Assembly: GCA_032358165.1 (NCBI GenBank)
Contig: JAALGY010000021.1
Coordinates: 744,001-808,000 of the forward strand
Direction of reading: 5' to 3'
Length of the DNA: 64,000 bases
Source of the DNA: Diplosphaera chodatii
Taxonomy: Eukaryota; Chlorophyta; Trebouxiophyceae; Prasiolales; Stichococcaceae
In this document: piece by piece, positions 10,601-22,639 of the stretch
Layout: every line of letters begins with the position of its first letter
Numbering within the stretch: position 1 is the first letter of the stretch
Notes under the pieces: model-generated
The model's database searches: none
The model's input: the letters and a program-made list of their open reading frames with translations, nothing else
What the model was told of the DNA's origin: nothing
Program-made: the position numbers and the translations under genes

Positions 10601-13330
10601 TTCAGTATTATGATTATCGCTTGCACCACACGCGACATGACGGCACACTGGCTGCTGGGTGCGGCACCCAGCAAGATGCTTGGCTCTGCGCTGTGCAGAT
10701 CACATTTCCGAAGGACCTCGTGCACAAGGGCGGCGTGGAGCACCGCGACGTGCACAACCTGTATGGAAAGCTGTATCACCAGGTGGAAAACTGCAACTTG
10801 CTTCTGCGCTGATCTGCTCAGCTGGTCATGCATGCCCTTAACCTGTACAAGCTACACATGTTCATGGGTTGGTGCTGGGCACACCACCAACGCCATACAT
10901 GCATATCTGATCGCTATCGCCGACTGACCAGGCGTCATCCCGGGGCCTGGAGGAGCGTGGCACCCTGGAGAACGGCGAGAACGGCGACCGGCCCTTCGTC
11001 CTGAGCCGCGCATTCTTTGCCGGCACCCAGACGGTGTGCGAAGACCCTCATATGAAAGGCTCCGATCGCGCGGAGCTTTCCTTCTCGGCTGAAAGCTCGC
11101 TAACCTTTCGCGATTTGCATGTGGACACCCACGCTGCCGGCTGTCAGCACGATCCTGGTGCCCAATGCTGCCGTCATGGGCATGTCTTCTGCTGGCTGCA
11201 GGTGGGTCCCATCTGGACGGGCGACAACACGGCGGACTGGGACCACCTGCGCGTGTCCATACCCATGGTGGTGACCATCAACCTGGCCGGCATCGCCTTT
11301 TCAGGTGCGCCCGCCCAGGACACCATATGTTTCGTGCAGGATTGTGCCCGATGTCATGTCACACGCTTGCCTGATCAATGGTGTGGACAGCTGCAGACCT
11401 CCACCAAGATCTTCCTCTGTGGTTGCTGGACTCGGCTGAAGAAGGCCATAGTAGCACCGCAGCAACAGTCACCATGTAATATGCTCACGATCTGACCATG
11501 CTGAGCTTGCAGGTGCGGATGTCGGTGGTTTCTTTGGGAACCCGTCGACGGAGCTGCTGACACGCTGGTACCAACTTGGAACCTACTACCCCTTCTTCAG
11601 GGTGCGCTCCAACCTGACACTGTCCTCGACTTGTGTGACCCATCGAAAACACCAAAGGCGCCCATGAAAGCTGAGCACAGAAGTGTAGGCTTGCGCAGCT
11701 GATAGCGCTGTTGCACATCAACCTAGAAGCAAGACACATAGCTGCACCACGTGCTGCCAGGGGCACGCGCACCTGGAGACTGCGAGGCGGGAGCCATGGC
11801 TGTTTGGTGACCCGACCACCACCCGCATTCGGGACGCCATCCGCGCTCGCTATGCAATGCTGCCGTACATCTACACGCTGTTCCGCCATGCGAACCTTAC
11901 AGGTGCCTTGCTCTGAGGCGAGTGCTGTGCATGCGTCCTGGGCCTCTGCATGCACGAAAGTGCCGAAGCCCCGCCTGCGGGCAATGGTGCAGTGAGCTGA
12001 GTTCACACCGCCTGCGCTGCACGACAGGCCAGCCGGTCATGCGCCCCATGTGGTTCGAGTTCCCGGAGGTGGAGGCGCTGTATGGGGAGCAGGACCAGTT
12101 CATGCTGGGGCCTGCGCTGCTGGCGGCACCCGTGCTGCAGGAGGGCGCGGCCTCGCGCACAGTGCTGCTGCCGCAGCAGGCCACCTGGTTTGACGCCTCG
12201 ACAGGTACGGCGCCGACCTGCCACCCATTCGTGCAGCCAATGCTTGCCATGCTGCAGTGCACATTGCTGGTGCTGTAGCTGCACTTGGCTCGAACGGTAC
12301 AGTCCAGCACACTGTGCATGCTCACAGCTCATGGACATCATCAAATGGCAATGCACGTCTGGCAACCCCGATGAGCGCGGCCATGCAGGCGCCCCGGTGG
12401 CGACGGACGGCACCCCGCAGGAGGTGGCAGTAACGATGGAGTCGTCGCCGGCATACCTGCGGGGCGGGCACATCATGGCACGCAGACAGCGTGCGCGTCG
12501 CAGCACAGCCGCCATGGCCGCGGATCCCATCACCCTGGTACGCTCGGCGTCGACAGAAGTCGTTGGCGCCAAGCATGCGCCTCTTTTGCATCACATTCTG
12601 GCCCGGCTGACAACTCTCTGTATCAGTGTATCAATGATCGAGCGTCAACCTTGTATGCATGCGTGTCTCTGCCCAGGTGGTGGCTCTCAACAGCAGCGGC
12701 AGCGCAGAGGGTGACCTGTACATGGACGATGGCAGCAGCTTTGCTTTCAGTCGCGGCGCCTACGTCCATCGCCAATTCAGGCATGACTGTGCTGCCTAAA
12801 CCTTGCTTCCTACAAATGCCCACAAACCTGGTCGCAGTATATGATGGCATCAACATGCAGCAGTTGGCTCATCACCATTTATAGACTCCCTGACAAGTGT
12901 GCACATATGAATGTGTGCTCAGGTATGCGGATGGCGTGCTGACCAGCAGCGCGTACAGGACAGCCGAGAACGTTGCGGCACCAACAGCCTACAGCCCGGA
13001 TGTCGTCATCGAGCGCATTGCCATCTTAGGGCTGCCCGGTGGCGTATCTGGCTGGCAGGCGAGCATGCATCCATTCGTGCTCGATTGTGCTGCCTGCAGA
13101 CTTGCTGCATGCATGAAGAGGTGCATGTCATCATGGTGCTCTGACAAGGTAACTGTGACCATGCTGTACAGGTGTCAGTCGTTGACGGCAGCACCCAGCT
13201 TGATGCGGCGCCAGGCCCGCTGCACCTCAAGCCGGGCGCAGCAGATGTAGCACTGGTGGTGCGGAAGCCAAACCTGTCCATCGCGGCAGATTGGAGCTTG
13301 GAAGTAGTGCAACCATCCGCCACAGCATGA
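7669..13330 (+). CDS. Glucosidase II alpha subunit (GH31), ER glycan trimming
   Basis: Removes the inner glucoses from N-glycans in the ER and so drives the calnexin/calreticulin folding cycle. Twenty exons give 914 aa, the family's usual length: 7669-7770, 7968-8180, 8346-8567, 8752-8914, 9091-9232, 9352-9534, 9678-9803, 9918-9985, 10078-10198, 10384-10543, 10699-10782, 10932-11033, 11202-11304, 11513-11601, 11761-11902, 12028-12204, 12389-12537, 12677-12780, 12923-13058, 13172-13330. A signal peptide ([18 protein letters not shown]) precedes [12 protein letters not shown]. Catalytic motifs are [10 protein letters not shown] (nucleophile Asp, about residue 489) and WTGDN (acid Asp, about 570); [29 protein letters not shown] continues the GH31 barrel in shorter segments of known type. 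Three introns need GC donors: after exon 1 (AAG/GCGTGT), exon 18 (CAG/GCATGA) and exon 19 (CAG/GCGAGC). Confidence 0.95.
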
Positions 13331-14005
13331 GGGACAGAGGATGGAACCGAAGTGATGGTAACTAGGAGCTGCATAGGATTTGATGATTTCTTTGCTGTCA
13401 CAGTGCGCTTTGCGATGCAAGGGTGTACAGCGCCTTGACATGGCAGTGATCTGCAGTGGGCTGGACGTGACATGACAGCCAGTGTCAAGTGCCTGTAGCA
13501 CAGGACCGCATGCCTGGTTCAAAGGCGCTGCCATGGGTGCAGCCTTAGTGCAAGCACCCATCAATCTCAGCAATATCGCTCGTCCGTTGATTCTTCCTCC
13601 CCAAGTGCGTGCGAGGCATATTTCATCCCTGCAACGGTGCCACTTGCATATATATGCAGCGGATGGTCGAGTGGCGTCAGCCAAGGGGGTGGACGGGGGA
13701 AGTAACAGGTCTGCGAATCTCAGTTTGACAGATCAGCTGTGGTCCTGATGGAAGCTGAATGCCAGCACCAGGGAGCAACCCTTGATGTCACCTCCTTACC
13801 TGCGTTGTCTGCTGCCAGCCTGCCACGCTGCACGTGGAGTAACTGTATGGCTGTCAACTCATCGTGCCAGCGTGTTGAGGCCGGTGATCTGCCTCGAATG
13901 GGATAATACCCAGGGCACCTGCTTTGCTTGAAGCCTGCGTCGGTCTGAGAGCGCAGTCAGGTCACATCAGCGACACCAGGCCGTAACCCAGAGAACACAA
14001 CCGGC
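13331..14005. other. Intergenic region between glucosidase II alpha and the BRCT gene
   Basis: 675 bases between two plus-strand genes. It should contain a 3' untranslated region and the BRCT gene promoter. A 169-codon minus-strand open frame overlaps it but mirrors the last glucosidase exon and looks like a shadow. Confidence 0.35.
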
Positions 14006-16596
14006 ATGCTGCCTGTTGTCACGGGAACAGGTACGTTCAGCATCTTCACTGCTGCAAGAACCAGCATGTGTGCCGCAATGCTGCGCTTCACAACACTCAC
14101 CAACACGGGCGCCTCATGGCACCTCTGCACTCCATGCACCATGCAAAATCAAAACGATTGGGTTGCGGCATGCAGGATTCCATGGTGTGGGGCGCAGCCA
14201 GGTGCGGGACGCCGCCATTGCTGCTGGCGCCATGTACAGCGGAGATCTGCAAAAGGGTATCACAACGCACCTGGTGGTCAGCGACACGGCAGGTGCCGCA
14301 TCCAGCGTCAAACTGCAGCACGCAACGGAGTGGGGCATACCAGCGCTGCAGTGGGCTTGGCTCAATCGCAGCGCTGCTTGTGGCCGCCTGCTGCCTCCAG
14401 GGCTGTACGTGTACAGCGGTGCAGAGGTCAGCCATCAGCAGGACGCCAAGCGGCCGCGCGCGCCTTTGCAGGATGCAGCCGCAGGAGACGGACACAACAT
14501 GGCACAGCCCCCCATGGCAGTGGAGCATGGCAGCCCGCCTGCAGCACTACAACGCAGCACAGCTGCAGGCGATGCTGTACCAGCAGGCAGCACCGCAGCT
14601 GTTGTTTTGGAGTGCGCCGGACAGCAGAATGCACAGGCTGAGCAGGAAAACAGGGTTCCGCAGCCAGGCCCCAGCAGTGCGGCGGCGTCGCCCTGCAGCC
14701 GTGAGCACACTGCTGAGTGCACGGAGGCGCTAGCGGCCGAGCTTGAGGGCATGCAGGTCCGGAGCAGCCCCCTCAGCCGAAGCGCCCTTGTGAGCCTCCA
14801 AAACTACAGCAGCAGCATGCTTGGGACCAACCTGAGTGTGGCGGCAGCAGCGTCTCGCGCGAGCAGCTGCACCGGCAGCGTGGCCAGTGACGAGGACGGC
14901 ATCGAATGCAGTCAGAGGCCTCCAGGTGGCCAACATGTCTTCCGTCATGTTAGCGTGCAGCTCACTGTACAATCGAAGTCACTCGGCATGCATAACGCAG
15001 CTCAGGCTCAATACAGTTGTTTACTGGATGTACTGCCGGTGACATGCAGCATCTGATGATGCTGGCGCCCCACTGACGCTCCCATCGCCGGCGGAACGGC
15101 GGCAGAGCAATGCCGGCTCGCAGCAGGTTGACATGACCACTGCAGCATCCCCACAGCCCACGGTGGGGGCTGCGGCGGCTGCCTCCCCTGAAAGAACTGC
15201 GACGACATACACGGAGCCACCCTCTACAGTGACGTCCTCGTCGCAGGTGAGTTGACGGGCTGACCGTGTACAGCCACCATCATGCCCTGCCCAGTGTTGC
15301 TTCTGTCACAGGGATGGCGAAGACGAGACCTGACATGGTTGTGTGCAGCAGTGGGTCACTGACTGGAACTCAGCTGGCCTCCGTAGGACCCATGGAGCAG
15401 CCCGCCGTCTTGTGCTGTGCGGCGTGCAAACCCATTGCCGCTGGCTTGTGGAGCAACCCCTGGGCACAAGGCCGGGGACGGTGGCGCCGTCGTCGCACTC
15501 AAGGTCACATCATAAGGCGGTGCAGCTGAGGCACAAACACGGTTCTCATGTCTCCCCAGGAACGCTGTCTTCTCACATCTTTTCGTGGGTGTTTGTCAAG
15601 TGCAGTAGGCAACATGGCTTTTGCCAACAAAGGTCAAGTGGCATACGGAAGGCACATCAGCTGCAGGTGCTGGCGCGACCCCCGCGTGGCAACACTGTGT
15701 GCGAGTACCACAACCTGAACCGCAAACAGCTGGCACGCGTCCAGTTCGCTGAGCTAATTCAGGTCGGTGTCTTGAACCTAGCGTCACTCATGCCCGGCTG
15801 CTGCACTCAGGCCGAGTATCTGCATCACTGTACGGCACTGTCGGCCCATGCATGCTGACCTTTGTCCAAGCCGAAGCAGGTGGTTGGCGCGGGCATGGTG
15901 CTCAGCACCAAGGACCGAAAGGTGGCCGCGCTCGTGCAGCCGTCGCCCCTGGCAGTGGACGCCGATGGCTCCGATGGGCCTGCCGGCATGACCAGCAGCA
16001 TCCCGCTGCCAGTGCTGGCCGACATTCGGAGTCTGTATTGCATGCCCGACGGTGAGGCTGCCAGGCGTCACCCAGGCGTCACCCAGATGCTGAAGCAACA
16101 CGAGGCTGCATGGGTGTTGCAGGTGGAGGTGCAGTGTCTATTGGTGTCCTGATGCAGGGGAGTACTGGTGCGAGTACTGTCGCTTCTTCACTGCCGAAGA
16201 CATCGGCCGGCTTGCGAGGGAGTGTGGGCAGCCCATCCCGCTGCCCACAGACTTTGACCGCAGGCACGAGCTCCTCAAGGGCATTGAGCGGCTGCACTGC
16301 CGCCTGGCAGACATCGGAGGTGGGTGTATAGCTGTTACCCAGTTGGCACTAAGAAGTACACCCCTAGTTTGTATCTGTACTGCGTAACAAGGCCTGAGGA
16401 AGCATGTCACCTTGCATTAGTCACAACAACCGAGGTGCGGTGTCCATGGGCTGCAGAGCAGAGGCGGGTGCGGCACAGCAAGCAGGTGGGACCCATGCGT
16501 CGCAACGACGGCGGCGGGCTCTTCTGGCGCAGTTGCTTCGACACAGAGCTCAGGCGCTGCGTGACCGACGTCTCAGTGAAGCAGTTCATCGCTTGA
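14006..16596 (+). CDS. BRCT-domain protein with long disordered middle and Cys-rich C-terminus
   Basis: Probable nuclear protein of the DNA-damage or chromatin type; the exact family is not recognised. Exons: 14006-14030, 14176-14925, 15050-15246, 15349-15762 (may hide an intron), 15880-16051, 16158-16319, 16421-16596; about 631 aa. The N-terminus is one BRCT domain: MLPVVTGTGFHGVGRSQ, then ITTHLVVSD, ATEWGIPALQWAWLN. The middle is Ala/Ser/Gln-rich and looks disordered. The C-terminal third carries CEYHNLNRKQLARVQFAELI, EYWCEYCRFFTAEDIGRLA, LLKGIERLHCRLADIG and VRCPWAAEQRRVRH, with several Cys and His residues that could bind zinc. That last part matches no domain I know. The terminal exon uses the acceptor ending at 16420, which keeps the frame. 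It converges on the pyroglutamyl peptidase gene, 134 bases apart. Confidence 0.75.
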
Positions 16597-16730
16597 CTGT
16601 TGGCATTCGTCTGCTTAATGACCGGTGTTGTGAGCTGAGGTGCAACTGACGAGTCCCTGTTGCCACCCAATTTTGGTGCAGCATGACCTTTATACTAATC
16701 TGAAAAGCTGTGGCAACTGCTGGTGCACTA

Positions 16731-18210
16731 CTACTTTGTTTTCAACGTGAACCAAGTTGCCAGGAACGCAAACATTGCTGGAACCTTCTGCTGCTGCAAC
16801 CAGCCAAACATCTGCTGCACACTGCCTTGGGTGGTGGCGCGGCAATCTGCATCATCAGACAACGCCTGCGCAGATGGCTGCAGCGCCAGCAGTTGCAGCA
16901 GATCTGTTGCAAATGCCAGCTGCTGCTCTGGTGGTATGACCGCAAAGCTGGGCACATGGACGAACACAGCCTGCCATCTGCCCCTTTCTGATGGCGTGTG
17001 TGACGGTGGCAGCTGCTGCTGCTGACATTGCCGCAGACTCTGATACAGCGTGTAGTTGCACACAAAGCGACCTGCATTGCCACGAGGGTGCAGTGAGTGT
17101 GGACGCTGCTGGTACTATCAAGCAACATAAGCAGGCTAACAGAGAAGCGCCCCGCAGAAGGTTGTCCAAGCAGGCAGACAGGACATCGGTGCTCTGCAAG
17201 CAGCATGCATGCAAACCTCACCCGCATCATAGTTCACGCGCACATTGTGCTCAGCCAGCGCCCCTGCACAGCACTCAGGACCAGCAACACTCAGCCATTG
17301 TGACGATCGCTGCTTGACACTGCACTGCAGCGGGGCACTCTGCTTGCACCGACCGTCAACATGGCCTCCGCAGGACCGCCACCTGCAAGTTCGTCCAGAG
17401 GCAGGTCGGAGCGCAGGCGGTGGTGCAGGGAGTGCGCTGGGTCGATGGGGACATGGTGCGGCTGCCACCCTGCCTCGTCTGGCACCCTGAAGTCCGCCTC
17501 ATTGAAGCCTTGGCGCTGCGCGGGCAAGTTCTCTTGCTGACTTGCAGGATGTGCAGCTTGGCCTCAGAATTGTGACAGACTCTCATTGGGCACATTCTGG
17601 CCCGAGATTTCGATGTGGCTGCCTGGGGTGCCAGGCAGACTCACCTCCAACTTGAAGTTGCTGGCCGTGCCGTCAACTCCGAAGTGGACCCAGATCGTGT
17701 GGCCGGCAGGGTCGGCTCGCTCTGCCAGGCGCTTCAGTGCATGCTGCACATACTCTGCCGATACCCCCAAGACCTGCAGAGCACCACAGGCTGCTCTCTC
17801 GCGAGGAACAACACGCGTGTGATGCTGAGACGGCTCACACAAGCGGCCCAAGCAGGGAAGGTGTGGGAAACCTGATAGGTGTGTCCTGTGCCGCTGCCAC
17901 CGGCGTCAGCTGCTGCAAGAGCGCACTGAGAAGGATCTGCTTCGGGTCAGCTGAGGCGCTTGACTGTGCGATCAGCAACGGAAGCATGACTAAGTTCACC
18001 AACGTCCTTACCACCCACAGCATCGTGTGCCGCTAGCTGCCGGACCAGCCACTCGCTCGGATTCGAATCAACATCTGCATCGGTCGTGCGGCGCAATCAT
18101 GATGAAACAAAGTATCGGCCACACTATATACCATGTGTTGCCTCTTACGGTCGAGCTTCATCAGCACCTTTGAACTTGCCGAAGCCTGTGACGATCAGTG
18201 AAGGGACCAT
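16731..18210 (-). CDS. Pyroglutamyl-peptidase I-like protein (C15), catalytic Glu replaced
   Basis: C15 peptidases remove N-terminal pyroglutamate from peptides in the cytosol. Seven exons on the minus strand give 270 aa: 18168-18210, 18012-18074, 17872-17912, 17645-17773, 17383-17536, 17222-17263, 16731-17071. Family landmarks: LIVTGFGKFKGDVDSNPSEW at the start, HTIWVHFGVDGTASNFKLE, GFNEADFRVPDEAGWQP, the catalytic Cys in AGRFVCNYTLYQSL and the catalytic His in AVFVHVPSF. The position of the third triad residue, normally Glu a few residues before NEADFRVPD, reads PAQRQGFNEADF, so it is Gln (codon 17516-17518). The C-terminal tail is longer than usual. Activity is therefore uncertain; the family call is firm. 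Confidence 0.87.
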
Positions 18211-18666
18211 GGCAGCTGGTGTGCATGCTGCGCCGCAGCACGCAATCCGAACTGCTGGGTCGTGGGGTCACATCGCCTTGTTGTGCCGGATGCTACCTGT
18301 CACAGTTCACTGCAGACAAATGCTCGGCCGTTGATGCAAAGTCACAACAGACAGCTACACAGGCGCATGGGTGGGAACATGGTTGCCGGAAACTGCGGGA
18401 TATCGTGCAGGTTGCCAATACCTGCTCTTGACCATTGCAGCTTTCATATAAGAGGAAGTAAGGTCTCCCATAATGAGCAGCAGTGACCATGCATGCACTC
18501 TCAATGCCATGGATGCACGTGGTACCCACGTCATCAAAACAGGTGCAGTTGATCCACTTGCACGGCCTGCTGCCAGCACGAGTGTCACTTACAAGTACCC
18601 GACAGTGCAGTCACACCGTGTGAACCTGCTCTCGCTTTATTGTAAATCGACGTTTCGCACCCATTC
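18211..18666. promoter_or_regulatory. Divergent intergenic region (pyroglutamyl peptidase / split-barrel protein)
   Basis: 456 bases between opposite start codons. Both promoters should lie here. An extra 5' exon of the plus-strand gene cannot be excluded, because open frames exist around 18473-18540. Confidence 0.35.
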
Positions 18667-20161
18667 ATGGCAGCTCAGCTGCGCCAATCAGGTGCACACG
18701 CTGGCCTGCTGCACGTGGAACCTGCTGTTATGCACAAAGCCTTTCCCTTCATATACAATCAGGCCCATAAGATCCCGCAGAGCCACCGGCGAACAGTGAT
18801 GTCAGGTAGGGTACACATCGATATGCATCATCATCTGTACTCGGTGTGATGAACCAACTCTGATGCAGATCTTGGTGCTTCACAGGGGCTATGCATGTCG
18901 CTGTGACAGCAGCAGCATCGGATGAGCAGGCTTCTGATCCGATGGTGCGGTTTCATGAGCACCAGAAGAGTGCAGCACGCATTTCTGTGGCGGAAGAGGC
19001 GCGCATGCTTGTCGATGTGAACAGGTAGGCCGAACTCCGCAGCAGGATGCCATACCAGTATGACAGCGTCTAAACATGGTCGTGGTCCTGCTGGTCGTTA
19101 CCCTTCTATGCAGTGCAGCGCATGGCGGTTGCACAACGCGATCCTGCCCAACATGTGCAGGACTGGCGTGTTGTCCACGGTCAGCGTAGCCGCCAGCACA
19201 TCGGGTTTTCCGCTCGGTTCCATCGTCGAGTATGGCCTGGATGACCAGGGCAGGCCGATCTTCTCGCTGAGCTCTCTCAGCGGGCACACGCGTGACATCA
19301 GAGCGGACCCGCGCTGCAGCCTGACCGTCACCTCGCCAGGCTTTCGGGTGCTCATGGGCCGTCACATGACAGGGCAAGCTGGGATTGTCAGGGTGCCAAA
19401 AATGTTGCTTTGCTGATGGCTGCGTGCACATGATGCAGGGCATGGCAGACGCACGCTTCACGCTTGTGGGGCGGGCGCAGCCAGCTTCGGATACAGAGGA
19501 GGCTGCAGCACGGGAGGCCTACATGAGAAGGAACCCCGGCTCATTCTGGGTGAGCAGCATCGGTTGTTGGTTGCAAAACGTTCCTGTACCTCGGGGCCGT
19601 GCTGCAGACTCAAATGTCCCTTGGTGCCAATCGTGGAGTCGCTCCTTGTGATGCATTGCAGGTGTCATTCGGCGATTTCACCATGTTTCTGATGGACGAA
19701 GTTGTTGAGGGACGCTTCAACGGTGGTTTTGCTCGTGCCGCCACGGTACAGTCCCTCCTGCCGTGTCAGTGCTTTGCTGTGAAGCGAACACCAATGACAA
19801 TTTTGACACTGCTGTATCGGTACATTGCTTGTATGTGCAGATTTCTGCAGCAGAGTTTGCCTCGGCACAGCCTGATCCAGTGGCGGGCTTTTCTGGGCCC
19901 ATTGCACAGCATATGTGAGGCTGACTGGCACCACTCTGTCTCACGCACGCAAGTAGTTCCTCTGGTCTATCGACACGACGAATGGATCCACCCTGCATCA
20001 GGAATGAGGACCATGCATCATCTACACGAGACATGGTGGCGCACTACACGGGACTGCCAGCAGAGTCAGCAGAGATTGTGGATCTGGACAGACTGGGCAT
20101 GAACATCAGCGCCAAGTATGATGGCGACGTCATTCCATGCCGGCTCCCATTCCCTAGGTGA
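18667..20161 (+). CDS. FMN-binding split-barrel protein with DUF2470 domain (HugZ/PPOX-like)
   Basis: Member of the pyridoxamine-phosphate-oxidase-like, HugZ-related family that in plants includes plastid heme-handling and glutamyl-tRNA-reductase-binding proteins; the substrate here is unknown. Seven exons, 297 aa: 18667-18805, 18886-19024, 19161-19347, 19439-19549, 19662-19745, 19841-19914, 20002-20161. The split barrel contains AARISVAEEARMLVDVNR, TGVLSTVSV, GFPLGSIVEYGLDDQGRPIF, LSSLSGHTRDIRADPRCSL and ARFTLVGRAQP. The C-terminal DUF2470 part has HMNEDHASSTRDMVAHYTG and LDRLGMNISAKYDGDVIP. The first about 70 residues are rich in basic and small residues and could be a plastid transit peptide. 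The start chosen is the first ATG that joins in frame. Confidence 0.85.
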
Positions 20162-20477
20162 CCTGGCAGTCTGCATAAACACAGCCTATGCTCGTATCAG
20201 ATCTCATACGTCACACTGAGGTCGACATGTGCCATCATCATTCTGCTGTAGACGAAGTAGTAGTGCAATGGTGTGCAGGCCTGCTGAGGACAGGAAGATG
20301 GTGAAGACACTGATGGTTGAGATGACTCGCGCAGCAGCAGGAGCACCACAGCAATAGCGATGGATACAGGGCAAGCTGTGTACTGTATTGAGTGTGACTC
20401 GTTGACAGCAGCGACCGTCCTGACAATTTCCTCAGCTGGGTAAGATCGCTGACTTACAGCCTGAGGCTGTACACAAG
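20162..20477. other. Convergent intergenic region
   Basis: 316 bases between the stops of the split-barrel gene and the CCDC97-like gene. Probably only 3' untranslated sequence; nothing else was seen. Confidence 0.35.
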
Positions 20478-22202
20478 TCATCCCTCGACAGCATCAAAGT
20501 ATGCATCCTCTGCATCCTGCTGCTGCTCTGCCGCCCAGTCGTCATCAAGCGATGCATCTCTGTCAACCCGTCTATAGTCAACACCCTCGTCCTCGCCAGC
20601 CAGGAAGCGCTGGTGCATGAGCCTGCATAATAACAGGCGATCTGGCACTGGACCGACAGCATCTGCAAGGCGGTGGTGTGACACATGTCCATGTATGCAC
20701 ACCCATACAGCAAGGCAAACACAAGGCATCCCCAGGGCTGTGCAGCACACTCACTGCAGGAAGTCGTCCGCCAGCTGGCGGCGCTCTTCGTCTGGGATGT
20801 GTACATATGGCGCCACTTTTGGCTGGTTCTCAGAGTCCTCGTCTGGCAGCTCCTGGCGGCCAGCCGCAGGAACTGTCGGGTTGTCGAAGAAGGCGCCAAC
20901 ATTCGGACCGTTTTGTTGTCCAGCTGCCTCGCTGCGTGATGCCCCGGCCTGGTCTTCTCGCAGGGGCCTGCTGACATGTTCCGCAGCACCAACGCCTGCG
21001 CTGTCTGCTGGCCAAAGCTCCACCGCACTGCCTGCAGCAGCTGTGCTCTCTGTGCCTTGCACCGGAGCACGAGGTGGATCCTGATCCACTTCTGCACGCC
21101 GGTCCTCTGGGTACTGCTCCTCGTCAGACCTCTCTGCAACATGCGAACAGATATTGAACACTGACCATGCAAAGATCACGTCCCTTTGCAGCCTGGCCAC
21201 CGCACTCCACGTTTGTTGCCTGACCGTGCGGGAAAGATGCCCAGCTGCAGGATGAAGCTCAGAATGATGACGGCGCTCTACCAGTGCGCGTGGCAGGTGC
21301 ATGCATGGGTGCGCACCTGCTTCCTCGGCATCCTGCGCCTCCTGCTCCCTGTCAAAGCGCTCCCTGGTGGCTGCCTCGTCGAGGTCGGTGAGAATGCTGC
21401 TGCTGAGGGGGTGACCATCCCGCTGGCGCGGCGCCATCGGTTCTGCCGGCTGATACTGCCCCACATACTGATGGTGCAGCAGGGGCTGCCGCGCCCGCAT
21501 GGCAGCCTCAGAGAAGAAGTCTCCTGGCACAGGGACAGCTGTTAGGCCGCTGAGGATCATGGTCGCATGGAAGGGCTACAGGCATTGAGGCGTTATGCTG
21601 GGGTTCAGCATGTGATGTGCTGCAGCATCAAGTGACCCCTCACCCTTTTCAATCAGGCGGTTCAGCTCTGCCAGCCGCCTGTTGCGAACCTGGGGAGTGA
21701 GCTGCTGCTGTCCTGCCTCTTGCTGCTGCTGCAGCTGCCGCACAAGGAAGTCCACCTGCCATACATACACCACCGCTTGCGCTCGATACCACAGCGCTGC
21801 AGATGGTATGTTGTCGTTCCCATTTGCACGTTCATCACCGTCGTATGTTACGTACCTCATAGTCGGCTCTGAGAGCATCGAACACCTGTAGGTCCCGCTT
21901 GCCCAGGAGCTCGCCATGGCGTTCCAGAAACACCCCAGGATCCCTTATCAGCAGCCCTCTAAGATATTCCACTCGGTCAGCTCGTTGCGGAGCATCCTCT
22001 TTGACCTGCACAAGGCAACATGCAGCTGCTGTTGGCGATTAAAGCAGGCTCTAGACATGTACAGGAGCACCGCATGGCCGCATTTGCTATGGAATCACAC
22101 CTGGCCGCAGAGAGCTGCAGGGACACGCAACGAGGCATCGTCAGCAAGCAGGGAAGCAAGCTTGTCGACAATGGCGGGGTCCAGCTCCGCGGCGGGGGCC
22201 AT
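20478..22202 (-). CDS. CCDC97-like (DUF2052) nuclear protein
   Basis: CCDC97 proteins associate with the spliceosomal SF3B complex in animals; the algal role is presumed similar. Six exons on the minus strand, 356 aa: 22125-22202, 21856-22005, 21644-21755, 21317-21523, 20755-21133, 20478-20622. Recognisable order: LIRDPGVFLERHGELLGKRD, VRNRRLAELNRLIEKG, DFFSEAAMRARQPLLHHQYV, GQYQPAEP, RERFDREQEAQDAEEAG, and at the end LMHQRFLAGEDEGVDYRRVD with a very acidic tail (DDDWAAEQQQDAEDAY). Exon 5 encodes a long acidic, probably disordered insert. The start MAPAAELDPAIVDKL follows the first ATG in frame. Phases agree across all joins. Confidence 0.86.
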
Positions 22203-22639
22203 CCTGTGAACAGAGTTGCAGCCGCGCACGGCAAGCAGTCTGCGTCTGATGCCCTAGGTGGTCAGCAGTGGTCTGTGCGTCAACTCACTTGCTGAAGGCA
22301 GACATAAATGCAGCAAGCAAGGCTTTTGTGATTTCCGCGCGCAAGACCGCAAGTATCATGTATACCAGCGAAGGAATTCTTGGACGGCTCACTCCCAGCA
22401 TGCATGTCTCAGCACATGCAAAGCCGCTTGGCTGCAGATGCGCGTGGCGTTCCGATGTCGTATGCTCGCACTCGACACACAGCGTGACCTGTGAATAGCA
22501 CTGGGCGCCTGCTCAACAGGCTGAGCGTTGTTGAGTTGCACACTCACAGAAGTGCAGAGGCTTGACCATCCGCCTGCCTTGCTCTGAAATCCTGGAAAGT
22601 CGTGCTTGGCCATGCACACTCCTTGTTGATTGCCGGGGT
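22203..22639. promoter_or_regulatory. Divergent intergenic region (CCDC97-like / Rsm22-like)
   Basis: 437 bases between opposite start codons; expected to carry both promoters. No coding exon seen. Confidence 0.35.

Noticed and set aside
16435..16649. Arg-rich alternative last exon frame of the BRCT gene
   Set aside because: It needs a poor acceptor after CCGAG; the acceptor ending at 16420 keeps phase and gives a more natural Cys-containing sequence.
16723..17025. Cys-rich plus-strand frame of 100 codons
   Set aside because: It is antisense to the last pyroglutamyl peptidase exon, whose strand carries the catalytic Cys and His motifs.
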